Shown: piece by piece, positions 26,833 to 35,013 of the stretch
How the letters are laid out: each line of letters opens with the position of its first letter
Position numbering within the stretch: the stretch's first letter is position 1
Origin: Paenibacillus antri
GTDB lineage: Bacteria > Bacillota > Bacilli > Paenibacillales > YIM-B00363
Assembly: GCF_005765165.1 (NCBI RefSeq)
Contig: NZ_VCIW01000014.1
Location: forward strand, 62,001-126,000
Reading direction: 5' to 3'
Length of the DNA: 64,000 bases
Program-made: the position numbers and the translations under genes
The notes under the pieces: generated by a model
Told to the model about the DNA's origin: nothing
Seen by the model: the letters and a program-made list of their open reading frames with translations, nothing else
The model's database searches: none

Positions 26833-28014
26833 TTGAACGTTGAGGTCGATGCGATCGAACGCGTCCTAAAGAACGCAACCGAAGCGCTGGAGAGCAGCAA
26901 ATATCATATTTACGAAATCGGCGAGGCGGCGCGACAGGAGCAGCAGGCGCTCGCGGCGGAGCTTCAACGGGTCATGGAAGAGCTGAGCGAGACGATCCAA
27001 GCGGTCGACAAGCTCGAAGAGCAATATCGGCGGGCGCGCGTGCGTCTCGTCGAGGTGAGCCGGGATTTCAAGCGGTACGGCGAAAAGGACATCCGCGATG
27101 CGTACGAGAACGCGACGCAGCTGCAGCTGAGCCTCACCGTAAGCCGGGAGAAGGAGTCGAATCTGAAGGCGAAGCGGGACGATCTGCAGAAGCGGATCCG
27201 CAGCATCGACCGGACGATCGAACGGGCGGAGGCGCTCTTTTCCCAAATGAACGTCGTGCTCGAATACTTGTCCGGCGATCTCGGGCAGGTGACGCGCATT
27301 CTCGAATCCGCGAAAAACCGGCAGCTGCTGGGTCTCAAGATCATCCTCGCGCAGGAAGAGGAGCGCCGCCGCATCGCGCGGGAAATTCACGACGGGCCGG
27401 CGCAGTCGATGGCGAATCTTATTCTGCGAACCGACATCGCGGAGCGGATGCTCGCGAAGGGCGAGCTCGGCGTCGTGAAGGAGGAGTTGGCGGATCTGAA
27501 GCAGAATGTCCGGACGGAGCTGGAAGAGGTTCGCAAGATTATCTTCAATCTGCGTCCGATGACGTTAGACGACCTCGGCCTCGTACCGACGATTCGCAAG
27601 CTGACGCAAGATTACGAGGAGAAGACGAGAATTCGGACGAAGTTCGAGCTTCGCGGCCGGGAACGGCGTCTGACGTCCGGCATGGAGGTCGCGTTGTTCC
27701 GGCTCGTGCAGGAATCGCTGACGAACGTCGCGAAGCACGCGGACGCGACGCACGTCACGGTCGAGATGGCGTTCCTCTCGGACGGTGCGGTGCGGGTCGT
27801 CATCGCCGACAACGGCGTAGGTTTCGACGTCGCTCGTTGGCAATCGAAGGTTGCTTCGGGCGGAGGCGCCAGCTTCGGTCTCGTCGGTATGAAGGAGCGC
27901 GTAGAGCTGTTGGAAGGAAATTTCGATATCGAATCGAATGTTAATGCAGGAACGAAAATTACGATCGAAGTCCCGTTAGGCGACGGAACGAAGGAGGATG
28001 TGAATCATGGCTGA
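26833..28014 (+). CDS. degS: Sensor histidine kinase DegS
   Basis: 393 residues from TTG 26833 behind GAGGTGA. Soluble cytoplasmic kinase without membrane helices that phosphorylates DegU; in Bacillus it integrates salt, flagellar status and other cues to control exoenzymes, motility and competence. The N-terminal two fifths is a long coiled coil (DegS sensor region). The HisKA_3 box IAREIHDGPAQS places the phospho-His at residue 186 (189 in B. subtilis), and the ATPase part shows QESLTNVAKHA, DNGVGFD and GLVGMKERVELL. It overlaps degU by 8 bases, so both are coupled. degS-degU next to comF is the usual Bacillales arrangement. Confidence 0.96.
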   Translation: MNVEVDAIERVLKNATEALESSKYHIYEIGEAARQEQQALAAELQRVMEELSETIQAVDKLEEQYRRARVRLVEVSRDFKRYGEKDIRDAYENATQLQLSLTVSREKESNLKAKRDDLQKRIRSIDRTIERAEALFSQMNVVLEYLSGDLGQVTRILESAKNRQLLGLKIILAQEEERRRIAREIHDGPAQSMANLILRTDIAERMLAKGELGVVKEELADLKQNVRTELEEVRKIIFNLRPMTLDDLGLVPTIRKLTQDYEEKTRIRTKFELRGRERRLTSGMEVALFRLVQESLTNVAKHADATHVTVEMAFLSDGAVRVVIADNGVGFDVARWQSKVASGGGASFGLVGMKERVELLEGNFDIESNVNAGTKITIEVPLGDGTKEDVNHG

Positions 28015-28744
28015 GCGTACGAATCCGATATCCGAGGTTAGAATCGTATTGGCGGACGACCACTCGTTGTTTCGCGAAGGATTGAAACGGATTTTGAATA
28101 TGGAACCGGGGTTGCGGGTCGTCGCGGAATGCGGGGACGGCGAAGCGGTTCTCGGGCTGTGCCGGGAGCTGCATCCGGACGTGGTGCTGCTCGATATCAA
28201 CATGCCGATCGCAAGCGGCGTGGAAGCGACGGAAGCGTTGTATAAGGAAATGCCGGGCGTGAAGGTCATCATCTTGTCCATTCACGACGACGAGAGCTAC
28301 GTGTTCGAGACGCTGCGCAAAGGCGCTTCGGGCTACTTGCTGAAGGATATGGAGACGGAAACGTTGATCGAAGCGATCCGTACGGTGGTCGCCGGCCATG
28401 CGTACATTCATCCGCGGGTGACGGGCAAGCTGATCAACCAAATCCGCCGCATGACCGAGACGGACGCGGAGCTCGAGACGGCGGCGACGTCGATGGCCGA
28501 TATCGGTGGACAGACGGTCGGCGTGCGGTTCATTCATACCGACGACAATCCGCTCACGAAGCGGGAGGCGGAGGTACTGCGGCTCATGTCCGAGGGCAAG
28601 AGCAACCGGTCGATCGGCGACTTCCTGTTCATTAGCGAGAAGACGGTCAAGAACCATGTCAGCAGCATTTTACAGAAAATGCACGTGGACGACCGGACGC
28701 AAGCGGTCATTATCGCGATCAAGAACGGCTGGGTGACGTTGTAA
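28007..28744 (+). CDS. degU: Response regulator DegU
   Basis: 245 residues (B. subtilis 229). N-terminal receiver domain with acidic pocket (VLADDHS) and phospho-acceptor Asp63 in DVVLLDINMP, then Lys in YLLKDM; C-terminal LuxR/NarL helix-turn-helix (TKREAEVLRLMSEGKSNR, ISEKTVKNHVSSIL). A linker of about 30 extra residues before the DNA-binding domain (around 145-178) explains the extra length. In Bacillus the unphosphorylated form favours competence and the phosphorylated form degradative enzymes and changes in motility. All three outputs have genes in this window (comF, flagella), but no DegU sites were identified here. Start ATG overlaps degS. Confidence 0.96.
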   Translation: MAERTNPISEVRIVLADDHSLFREGLKRILNMEPGLRVVAECGDGEAVLGLCRELHPDVVLLDINMPIASGVEATEALYKEMPGVKVIILSIHDDESYVFETLRKGASGYLLKDMETETLIEAIRTVVAGHAYIHPRVTGKLINQIRRMTETDAELETAATSMADIGGQTVGVRFIHTDDNPLTKREAEVLRLMSEGKSNRSIGDFLFISEKTVKNHVSSILQKMHVDDRTQAVIIAIKNGWVTL

Positions 28745-28745
28745 C

Positions 28746-28771
28746 GCCCGGCCGGGCTTTTCTTTTTCTCC
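28746..28771 (+). terminator. Weak terminator after degU
   Basis: Short self-complementary GCCCGGCCGGGC followed by TTTTCTTTTTC. The stem has only four to five pairs. Confidence 0.5.
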
Positions 28772-28851
28772 CGGAAGTGTAAGGGGTTACATCCGCACAG
28801 TCACCAGTTCCTCCGAGGCGGCATATGATGTTGCCAAAGGAGGGAGCTGCG

Positions 28852-29253
28852 ATGGTGGAAGAACTGTTGGCCATTTTCGCCGCTTACGGCTTAGGCGTCG
28901 GCCTCGTGCATCTGTTTCGTTGGCGCTGTCATTGGGGGCGCGAAGAGACGTCCCACGCGGTAATCGTCACCCGCGACGCCGGGGCGACGGTGGAGTGGCA
29001 TCTTCGGACGTTCGCGTTCGCGCAGTGGCTTCGCGCGCGGCACACGAGGATCACGTTGATCGACGAGGGATCCACGGACGATACGGTGCGAATCGCCGAA
29101 CGGCTGATCGCTAGGCTTCACGCGAATTGGGAGCTGATCCCGGCGGGTACGCCGGCGGAGGCGCAGCGCTGGCTGGAGACGCTCGGCGGCGCGAACGAGG
29201 TCGTGGTGATCCGCGGCGCGGCGGCTTGCGGTCCGGCGGGGACAACGATATAA
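28852..29253 (+). CDS. Small membrane-anchored glycosyltransferase-like protein, unknown
   Basis: 133 residues from ATG 28852, six to eight bases after AAAGGAGGGA. One N-terminal hydrophobic helix (LAIFAAYGLGVGLVHLF) is followed by about 100 residues that look like the first half of a GT-A (GT2-like) Rossmann fold: AVIVTRDAGATVEWHLRTF, then ITLIDEGSTDDTVRIAERL, which copies the nucleotide-binding DxGSxDxT motif of family-2 glycosyltransferases. The second half of the fold, with the acceptor site and DxD, is absent. It lies between degU and comFA with its own terminator, so it is not obviously part of the competence operon. Function unknown; a truncated domain that binds a nucleotide-sugar or has lost activity is possible. 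Confidence 0.7.
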   Translation: MVEELLAIFAAYGLGVGLVHLFRWRCHWGREETSHAVIVTRDAGATVEWHLRTFAFAQWLRARHTRITLIDEGSTDDTVRIAERLIARLHANWELIPAGTPAEAQRWLETLGGANEVVVIRGAAACGPAGTTI

Positions 29254-29265
29254 TGGGGACAGTGA

Positions 29266-29314
29266 AGCACACTTTTTTCGAGCGGCATGCCGCTTGGGAG
29301 GGGTGTGTTTTTTT
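29266..29314 (+). terminator. Intrinsic terminator before comFA
   Basis: Long hairpin: CACAC...GTGTG outer stem, a G-U-rich middle and the perfect inner AGCGGC/GCCGCT, followed by seven Ts at 29308-29314. Confidence 0.75.
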
Positions 29315-29430
29315 GTTTGTCCACGATTCAGTAAGTTATATCTACGGATGTAACACCTGAATCGTCTCGGTAAACGGGTACCGTCTTGCAAAGACGGCGA
29401 AGCCGTTTATCCTTGGGAGGTGGGCGCGAG

Positions 29431-31221
29431 ATGCGGGCGGTCGTGTACGGGGTCGAAGTCGATCCGGCAGTTGGGGGCGGCGGTTGGCGGTGGTGCGTCA
29501 GCGTGGCGCTCGAGGCGGATGCGGCGTGGTGGTCGGCGGCGGGCGCGAGGCGGTTGTATGTGTTGGGGAGCGGCGGGTCGCGGCGGCTCTCGCTGGGGCA
29601 AGCCGCGGAGCTGCGGGCGGGGTTGGAGGCGTCGCGGAGACGCTTCGGTTCCGCGGCCGTGCCTGGGGGCTCTTGGGTCGGCGTCGAGGAGCTCTGCGCA
29701 GGATGGGCGTTGGATCGGGGGGAGTACGAGCGATGGACGAGCCGTCTCGCGGGACGGCTGCTGCTCCGCGAGGAGCTTGAAGCGATGGACGGCTTGCCCG
29801 AGGACTGGGTGCGTTTCGTGCAGTGGGGCGCGCTGATGGGGCGGCTGCGGATTCGGCATGGCGTGGAGCGGATGCGGGAGGCGTCGGCGTTAGCCCGGTT
29901 GGCGGGACGGCTGGAGGGTATGGGCGTTCACGGTCTTCGCGTGCGTGGCGGGGACCGATGGGAAGGGTATCGCTGCGTTCGTTGCGGGAGCGAAGGCCGG
30001 TCCTTGCTGCCGGTGTCCGAGTGCGCCTTGTGCGGCGGTCCGTGCCCGTACTGCGAGGCTTGTCTCGGGATGGGCCGGGTTCGGTATTGCGCGCTGCTGG
30101 TGCAGGGCGTCGCGGCGGGCGTGGAGTTCGCTGCCGCCGGAGCGTTGGGCGGTTCAGGCGTGCGCGCTCGTTGGGGGCTTAGCTCCGCTCAAGCGGACGC
30201 CGCGGGGGAGGCGCTGCGGTTCCTGGAACGTCCCGGGGGCGGAAAGTTTCTGCTCTGGGCGGTGACGGGAGCGGGAAAGACGGAGATGATGTTCCCGTTG
30301 GTAGAGCGCGCGCTGGCGGTCGGGGGGCGCGCGTTGGTCGCAACGCCGCGGAAGGACGTCGTGCTGGAGCTGATGCCGCGAGTGAAGGCGGCGTTTCCCG
30401 AGGCGCGCGTCGTGACGTTGTACGGAGGAAGCGAGGAACGCTGGGAGGCGGGGGCGATCACGATCGCGACGACGCATCAGCTGTTTCGCTTCCGCGAGGC
30501 GTTCGACCTGGTCGTACTGGACGAGATCGACGCGTTCCCGTATCACGGCGATCCGCAGCTGACGTACGCCGCCGAGGGGGCTTGCCGCCACGACGGCAAG
30601 TTCGTGCTGCTGTCGGCGACGCCGCCGACGGAGCTGCGCCGCGCCGCGTCACGCGGGAAGCTGCCGCACGCGAAGGTGTGCGTGCGGTTTCACGGGCGGC
30701 CGCTGCCGGTTCCGCAGCGATTAGGGGTGCCGCCCCTACGGCGGTGGGCGGACAGCGCGCTGCCTCGATCGCTTCGCGAGGCGGTGGAGGTTTCGCTGCG
30801 CCGGGGCGCGCAGCTGTTCGTCTTCGTGCCGTGGATCGCGGCGATTCCGGGGGTGGTGCGCCTGCTCGAAGGCGCCTTCCCGGACGTGCCGATCGGAGGC
30901 ACGTCGTCGAAGGACGAGGAACGCGGCGAGAAGGTGCTGTCGTTCCGCGGCCGGGAGCTGCGGATCATCGTGACGACGACGATTCTGGAACGTGGCGTGA
31001 CGGTGCCGAGGACGGATGTGTTCATCTTGGACGCGCATAGCGGATTGTTCGACGGCGCGTCGCTCGTGCAGATGGCCGGGCGCGCCGGTCGGAAAGCGGA
31101 GGACCCGAGCGGGAACGTATACTTCTGTTCGGCGGAGTGGACGAAATCCCAGAAGGAGGCGATCCGCGACATTAAGGCGATGAACGACTTGGCGCGGAAG
31201 CGGGGGTATTTGTTTCCATGA
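29431..31221 (+). CDS. comFA: Competence helicase/ATPase ComFA
   Basis: 596 residues from ATG 29431, preceded by GGGAGGTGG; an in-frame TTG at 29386 has no site. ComFA is a DEAD-box-like ATPase on the inner face of the membrane that helps pull single-stranded transforming DNA through the ComEC channel. A four-cysteine zinc site (CVRCG, CALCG, CPYCEAC) lies around residues 183-215, Walker A is TGAGKTEM near 277-284, the Walker B/DEAD equivalent is VVLDEIDAF near 360, then LLSATPP and the arginine-finger motif QMAGRAGRK. B. subtilis ComFA is about 463 residues; the extra length is an N-terminal region of some 170 residues of low complexity, rich in Arg, Gly and Ala. It overlaps comFC by four bases (ATGA). 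Confidence 0.92.
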   Translation: MRAVVYGVEVDPAVGGGGWRWCVSVALEADAAWWSAAGARRLYVLGSGGSRRLSLGQAAELRAGLEASRRRFGSAAVPGGSWVGVEELCAGWALDRGEYERWTSRLAGRLLLREELEAMDGLPEDWVRFVQWGALMGRLRIRHGVERMREASALARLAGRLEGMGVHGLRVRGGDRWEGYRCVRCGSEGRSLLPVSECALCGGPCPYCEACLGMGRVRYCALLVQGVAAGVEFAAAGALGGSGVRARWGLSSAQADAAGEALRFLERPGGGKFLLWAVTGAGKTEMMFPLVERALAVGGRALVATPRKDVVLELMPRVKAAFPEARVVTLYGGSEERWEAGAITIATTHQLFRFREAFDLVVLDEIDAFPYHGDPQLTYAAEGACRHDGKFVLLSATPPTELRRAASRGKLPHAKVCVRFHGRPLPVPQRLGVPPLRRWADSALPRSLREAVEVSLRRGAQLFVFVPWIAAIPGVVRLLEGAFPDVPIGGTSSKDEERGEKVLSFRGRELRIIVTTTILERGVTVPRTDVFILDAHSGLFDGASLVQMAGRAGRKAEDPSGNVYFCSAEWTKSQKEAIRDIKAMNDLARKRGYLFP

Positions 31222-32009
31222 ATGCAGCAGGTTGGTGGGGACGGCTTCGCGGTTTGCTCGAAGGCGGGTTGGGCGCGGCGGACGACGGCTGCTTGTGGTG
31301 CGGCGGAGTGCGGCGAGGCGGGGGTGCCGCTACCCGGCTCCGGCGGATTTGCGGCGCGTGCGCGGCCGAGGTGCCCTGGATCGAGCAGGTGCAATGCGCC
31401 GCGTGCGGACGCGGGGAGCCTTGTCCGGATTGCGTCCGCCGGGAGACGAGCTTTATCGTCGCGAACCGCAGCGCGGTGCAGTATACGCCTTTTATGAAGG
31501 AATGGCTGGCAAGGTACAAGTATAGGGGATCTGAAAAGCTGGCCCCGATGTTCGGCGAGATGGCGAGTTATGCGTATGGGAAGCTGCGGGAAACGTGGGG
31601 GGACGTGGCGCGCGGCGTGACTGTGCGAACGATATTGACCTTCGTTCCGCTCAGCGAAAGACGGTTGGAGGAGCGCGGCTTCAACCAAGCCGAGACGATG
31701 GCTCGATACGTGGCGAGCCGGTATCGCGTGCCGGTCGTGCCGGTGCTAGTGCGAACGCGTCATACGGAGAAGCAAAGCTACAAGAGCCGGAGGGAGCGCT
31801 TGGAGAGCTTGGAGCGCGCGTTCGCGCTCCGGGAGGACGGCGCTCTGGAGCTGCAGCGACTTCTGGCCGAAGGCCCGCTGCGCGTCGTCGTCGTGGACGA
31901 CGTGTATACGACGGGAAGCACGATGCAGCGGTGCGGGGAGGCGATCGCGTCCGCAGCCGCTGACGGCGCGGGAGCTTTGCGCGTCTACGGATTGACATGG
32001 GCGCGGTAA
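31218..32009 (+). CDS. comFC: ComF-family phosphoribosyltransferase-like protein ComFC
   Basis: 263 residues. Required for natural transformation in several species; it interacts with ComFA, and its biochemical role is in internal DNA handling. The N-terminal zinc-ribbon-like part has paired cysteines (CLWCG, ICGAC, CAACGRGEPCPDC). The type-I PRTase fold follows, with TILTFVPLSERRLEERGFNQ in the middle and the PRPP-binding loop VVVVDDVYTTGST near residues 218-230. The ATGA overlap with comFA indicates translational coupling. There is no terminator before the next gene yvyF, which matches the Bacillus order comFA-comFC-yvyF-flgM. Confidence 0.93.
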   Translation: MNAAGWWGRLRGLLEGGLGAADDGCLWCGGVRRGGGAATRLRRICGACAAEVPWIEQVQCAACGRGEPCPDCVRRETSFIVANRSAVQYTPFMKEWLARYKYRGSEKLAPMFGEMASYAYGKLRETWGDVARGVTVRTILTFVPLSERRLEERGFNQAETMARYVASRYRVPVVPVLVRTRHTEKQSYKSRRERLESLERAFALREDGALELQRLLAEGPLRVVVVDDVYTTGSTMQRCGEAIASAAADGAGALRVYGLTWAR

Positions 32010-32111
32010 CCCTTTTTCTAAGGGCGAAGTCTTGAATATACAAAAAACCCGAGATACAGTACAATCGAATTATTGAAGAGTATTCGCTATGGTTCGAACG
32101 GAGGGTATCTT

Positions 32112-32516
32112 ATGACATTAAACGTGACGAATTGCCCGAAGTGCGGTCGCCTGATGCAAAAAGGCATTCGGTCCGTATGCCCCAACTGCCATCAAGAAAT
32201 AGAAGCCCAATACGAGAAATGCTTGAAATATTTGCGGGAAAACCGCAAATGCACGTTAGGCGAGTTGAGCGAGGCGACCGGGGTGACGACGGGGCTAATC
32301 ACGAAGTTTATCCGCGAGGGCCGCATCTCGATCGCGGAGTTCGAAAATATGTCCTATCAATGCGAGGTTTGCGGAGGCTCAATCCGCGATGGGAATCTTT
32401 GCGAATCTTGCCGCAGTCGACTAGTAAAAGACGTTAAGGGCATTCAGGAAGACGAACGACGTCAGGCCCAACAGCAAGTGAATCAAAGGACGGGTTTTTT
32501 GAAAGACAAGAGGTAA
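32112..32516 (+). CDS. yvyF: Flagellar-region zinc-ribbon protein YvyF
   Basis: 134 residues from ATG 32112, behind GGAGG. It has an N-terminal CPKCG...CPNC ribbon, a MerR-like helix-turn-helix core (TLGELSEATGVTTGLITKFIREGR, shortened here to its landmarks TLGELSEATGV and ITKFIREGR) and a second ribbon CEVCG...CESC. This is the conserved protein found between comF and flgM in Bacillales (TIGR03826-type). Its role is unsettled; position suggests a regulator of late flagellar genes. A dyad and a sigma-D promoter separate it from flgM. Confidence 0.85.
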   Translation: MTLNVTNCPKCGRLMQKGIRSVCPNCHQEIEAQYEKCLKYLRENRKCTLGELSEATGVTTGLITKFIREGRISIAEFENMSYQCEVCGGSIRDGNLCESCRSRLVKDVKGIQEDERRQAQQQVNQRTGFLKDKR

Positions 32517-32529
32517 TTTTTGAATTCCC

Positions 32530-32557
32530 TAAACAAAATGAGGGCAGGAACCGATAC
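32530..32557 (+). promoter_or_regulatory. Sigma-D promoter of the flgM operon
   Basis: TAAA at 32530-32533, 16 bases, ACCGATAC at 32550-32557 (six of eight match GCCGATAT). B. subtilis has a sigma-D promoter at the same place. The -10 also lies in a dyad (GAACCGAT at 32548, ATCGGTTC at 32571) followed by a T-rich run, which may double as a terminator for yvyF. Confidence 0.65.
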
Positions 32558-32670
32558 ATTATATAAATGGATCGGTTCTTTCTCTTTTTCGGGATGTTAT
32601 TTTCCATATACGGGAACAACATTTGAAGCGGGACCGAACGAAGATGCGACGAAACAGGCGGTGGTCATCG

Positions 32671-32940
32671 ATGAAAATTAACGAACCGGGCAGATTGTCC
32701 TCCATTCAAGCGTACCGAGCGGGACTTCAAGCCAAGGAAGCCAAGGCTGCGGCCGGCAAGGGCGCGCAGAAGGATAACGTGGTCATCTCCGCGGAAGCGA
32801 AGGAGCTGCTCGAAGCGCAGCGCGTCGGCGGAACGGAACGAGCGGAGCGGGTCGAGGCGCTGAAGCAGTCGGTGCAGGCCGGCACGTATCATATAAGCGC
32901 GGAGCGTTTGGCGGAGAAGCTGCTCCCTTATTTGAAATAA
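32671..32940 (+). CDS. flgM: Anti-sigma-D factor FlgM
   Basis: 89 residues from ATG 32671, giving the canonical start MKINEPGRLSSIQAYR; the frame is open further upstream (ATG 32644, TTG 32623) but those residues are basic and unlike the family. FlgM binds and inhibits sigma-D until the hook is finished, when it is removed and flagellin and filament genes are expressed. The inhibitory C-terminal helix region (VEALKQSVQAGTYHISAERLAEKLL, landmarks VQAGTYHIS and AEKLLPYLK) is intact. The start has only a weak ribosome site (AGGCGGTGG). First gene of the flgM-flgN-flgK-flgL operon. Confidence 0.93.
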   Translation: MKINEPGRLSSIQAYRAGLQAKEAKAAAGKGAQKDNVVISAEAKELLEAQRVGGTERAERVEALKQSVQAGTYHISAERLAEKLLPYLK

Positions 32941-32962
32941 ACTCGGAAGCTGGGTGAACTCC

Positions 32963-33463
32963 ATGTCCGTACAGCGATTGATCGCTGCGCTGGAGAAGCT
33001 GAAGGATATTCATGAAGAACTGATCGAGCTGGCCGACCGGAAGCGGGAAGCGCTCGTGCGGAACGTCGTCGAGGAGGTTTCGATGATCGCCGGCAAGGAG
33101 AATAAGCTCGTGCGCGCGATCGAAGAGCAGCTTCAGGAACAGACGGACGCGACGAACGGCTTCTTCCGGGCCAAGGGCTTCCAACCGACGCGCGCGGTGA
33201 CGGTGACGGAGCTGTCCCGCATGGTGACGGATCCGAAGGAGAAGGAAGCGCTGCTCGCCGCCCGGGACCGGCTGTCGGACACGGTGGCCTTCTTGAAGAA
33301 GAAGAACGACCTGAATCAACAGTTGATCGAGCAATCGCTCGCTTTCATAAATTATTCGATCGATCTCGTGATCGGTCCGGACGAAGAGCCGATGTACCGT
33401 AACCCGAATCAGCAGCAGTATTCAGGGGCGAAGCGGCCCGGTTATTTCGATTCGAAGGCGTAA
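32963..33463 (+). CDS. flgN: Flagellar chaperone FlgN
   Basis: 166 residues from ATG 32963 behind GGGTGA. All-alpha export chaperone for the hook-filament junction proteins FlgK and FlgL, which are encoded right after it. The sequence is a run of charged amphipathic helices (LIAALEKLKDIHEELIELA at the N-terminus, LLAARDRLSDTVAFLKKKND near residue 100), with a disordered C-terminal tail ending KRPGYFDSKA. Starts 22 bases after flgM. Confidence 0.9.
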   Translation: MSVQRLIAALEKLKDIHEELIELADRKREALVRNVVEEVSMIAGKENKLVRAIEEQLQEQTDATNGFFRAKGFQPTRAVTVTELSRMVTDPKEKEALLAARDRLSDTVAFLKKKNDLNQQLIEQSLAFINYSIDLVIGPDEEPMYRNPNQQQYSGAKRPGYFDSKA

Positions 33464-33510
33464 GAAGAAGTCATAGCAACCTACTAAACTAGCAAGAAGG
33501 ATGTGTTTCC

Positions 33511-34983
33511 ATGCGTTCCACGTTCGGGGGCCTCGAGATCGCCAAGCGGAGCTTGTTCGCGCACCAGACGGCACTGACGACGACCGGGCACAATATCGCC
33601 AACGCCAACACGAAGGGGTTTACGCGTCAAGTCGTGAATATGGTCGCGGCCCGACCGCTCGAGAATATCGGTCTGATGCGGAGCACGATTCCCGGACAGC
33701 ACGGCCAGAGCGTCGAGGTACACTCGATCACCCGGATCCGGGAATCTTTCTTGGACAAGCAGTTTTACAACGAAAATAAGAGTCTAGGGCAATGGCAGAC
33801 GCGCGTGGATACGTTGGAGAAGCTGGAAGCGATCATTAACGAGCCGTCCGACACCGGGATGCGGCAAGTACTCGATAATTTCTGGAACTCCTGGCAGGAG
33901 CTCAGCATGGCGCCGGACAATCTGGAAGCGCGCGCCATCGTGAAGGAAAGCGCGTTGGCGTTGGCGGACGCGTTCAACCATGCCGCGAAGCAGCTCAGCG
34001 ACCTGAAGGCGGATCTGACAGACAACATCGACGTGAAGGTCACCGAGGTCAACACGCTGCTCGAACAAGTGGCGACGCTGAACCAGGAGATTTACCGGAT
34101 CGAGGGCTTCGGTAATAACGCGAACGATCTTCGCGATCAACGGGACAACTTGGTGGATCAGCTATCCAAGGTCATCAACGTAACGGTCGTCGAAGAGGAT
34201 CGGGGATATACGGTTCGAATGGGCGAGCAGATGCTCGTGAACGGGAACGGGTCGACGCCGTTCACGCTGGCGATGGCCACCGGTAATTATGCACAAGACG
34301 GCACGGGCAACCTGAACAATGGGGAGTTGTTCGGATTATATTATTCCCGGGAGAAGCTCGTAACGGATTATCAGAACCAACTGGATGCGTTGGTGACAAC
34401 GTTAGCCGCCAACGTGAACGCGGTGCATAGCCAAGGGTACACGCTGAAGCATCCGGTTACGATGGGCGAGGACGTCTTCGTCTTCGCGGCGCTGGATCCG
34501 GACGATCCTACGCCTCCGTCGTTCGCCGAGCGGCTTCGCGTGAGCTCGACGATTACGGACGACGTCGAAAATATCGCGGCGTCGGGACGGACGTACGACG
34601 ACAATGGGATCACGCGCGTTGTTCGAGGGAACAACGAACAGGCCCTCGCGCTTGCGGGACTTCGCAACGAGAAGTTCAGTTTCGACGGCGGCGGCATCGA
34701 GAAGATCATTCTGAACGGCGGAACGTTCGATGAATTCCTTCGCGCCGTCGTCGGCGAGATGGGCGTTCAGACACAGGAAGCGCAGCGTCAAGCGACAAAC
34801 CAGCAAATTCTCGTCGAGCAGGTTGAATCTCGACGTGCGTCCGTCAGCGGTGTGTCTCTCGACGAGGAGATGTCCAATATGATCAAGTTCCAGCACGCCT
34901 ACAATGCAGCCGCACGAGCGTTAACGACGTACGACGAGATGCTTGACAAAGTTATCAACAGCATGGGCGTCGTCGGCCGTTAA
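33511..34983 (+). CDS. flgK: Hook-filament junction protein FlgK (HAP1)
   Basis: 490 residues. Assembles at the hook tip as the first junction zone. Conserved N-terminal rod/hook signature TTTGHNIANANTKGFTRQ near residues 25-42 and the conserved C-terminal helix EMSNMIKFQHAYNAAARA with YDEMLDKVINSMG mark complete termini that form the D0/D1 coiled coil. The middle is the surface-exposed variable region. ATG 33511 follows AGAAGGAT. Part of the flgM operon, 47 bases after flgN. Confidence 0.96.
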   Translation: MRSTFGGLEIAKRSLFAHQTALTTTGHNIANANTKGFTRQVVNMVAARPLENIGLMRSTIPGQHGQSVEVHSITRIRESFLDKQFYNENKSLGQWQTRVDTLEKLEAIINEPSDTGMRQVLDNFWNSWQELSMAPDNLEARAIVKESALALADAFNHAAKQLSDLKADLTDNIDVKVTEVNTLLEQVATLNQEIYRIEGFGNNANDLRDQRDNLVDQLSKVINVTVVEEDRGYTVRMGEQMLVNGNGSTPFTLAMATGNYAQDGTGNLNNGELFGLYYSREKLVTDYQNQLDALVTTLAANVNAVHSQGYTLKHPVTMGEDVFVFAALDPDDPTPPSFAERLRVSSTITDDVENIAASGRTYDDNGITRVVRGNNEQALALAGLRNEKFSFDGGGIEKIILNGGTFDEFLRAVVGEMGVQTQEAQRQATNQQILVEQVESRRASVSGVSLDEEMSNMIKFQHAYNAAARALTTYDEMLDKVINSMGVVGR

Positions 34984-35013
34984 TCGGTATTTTGAGACAG
35001 GGGGAACCATATC

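Noticed and set aside
25058-26878. A 606-codon minus-strand open frame opposite the phosphodiester glycosidase
   Set aside because: Arg-rich shadow caused by high GC; the plus-strand frame has clear domains.
30690-31688. A 332-codon minus-strand open frame across comFA/comFC
   Set aside because: Spans two real genes in another frame, with no start signal.
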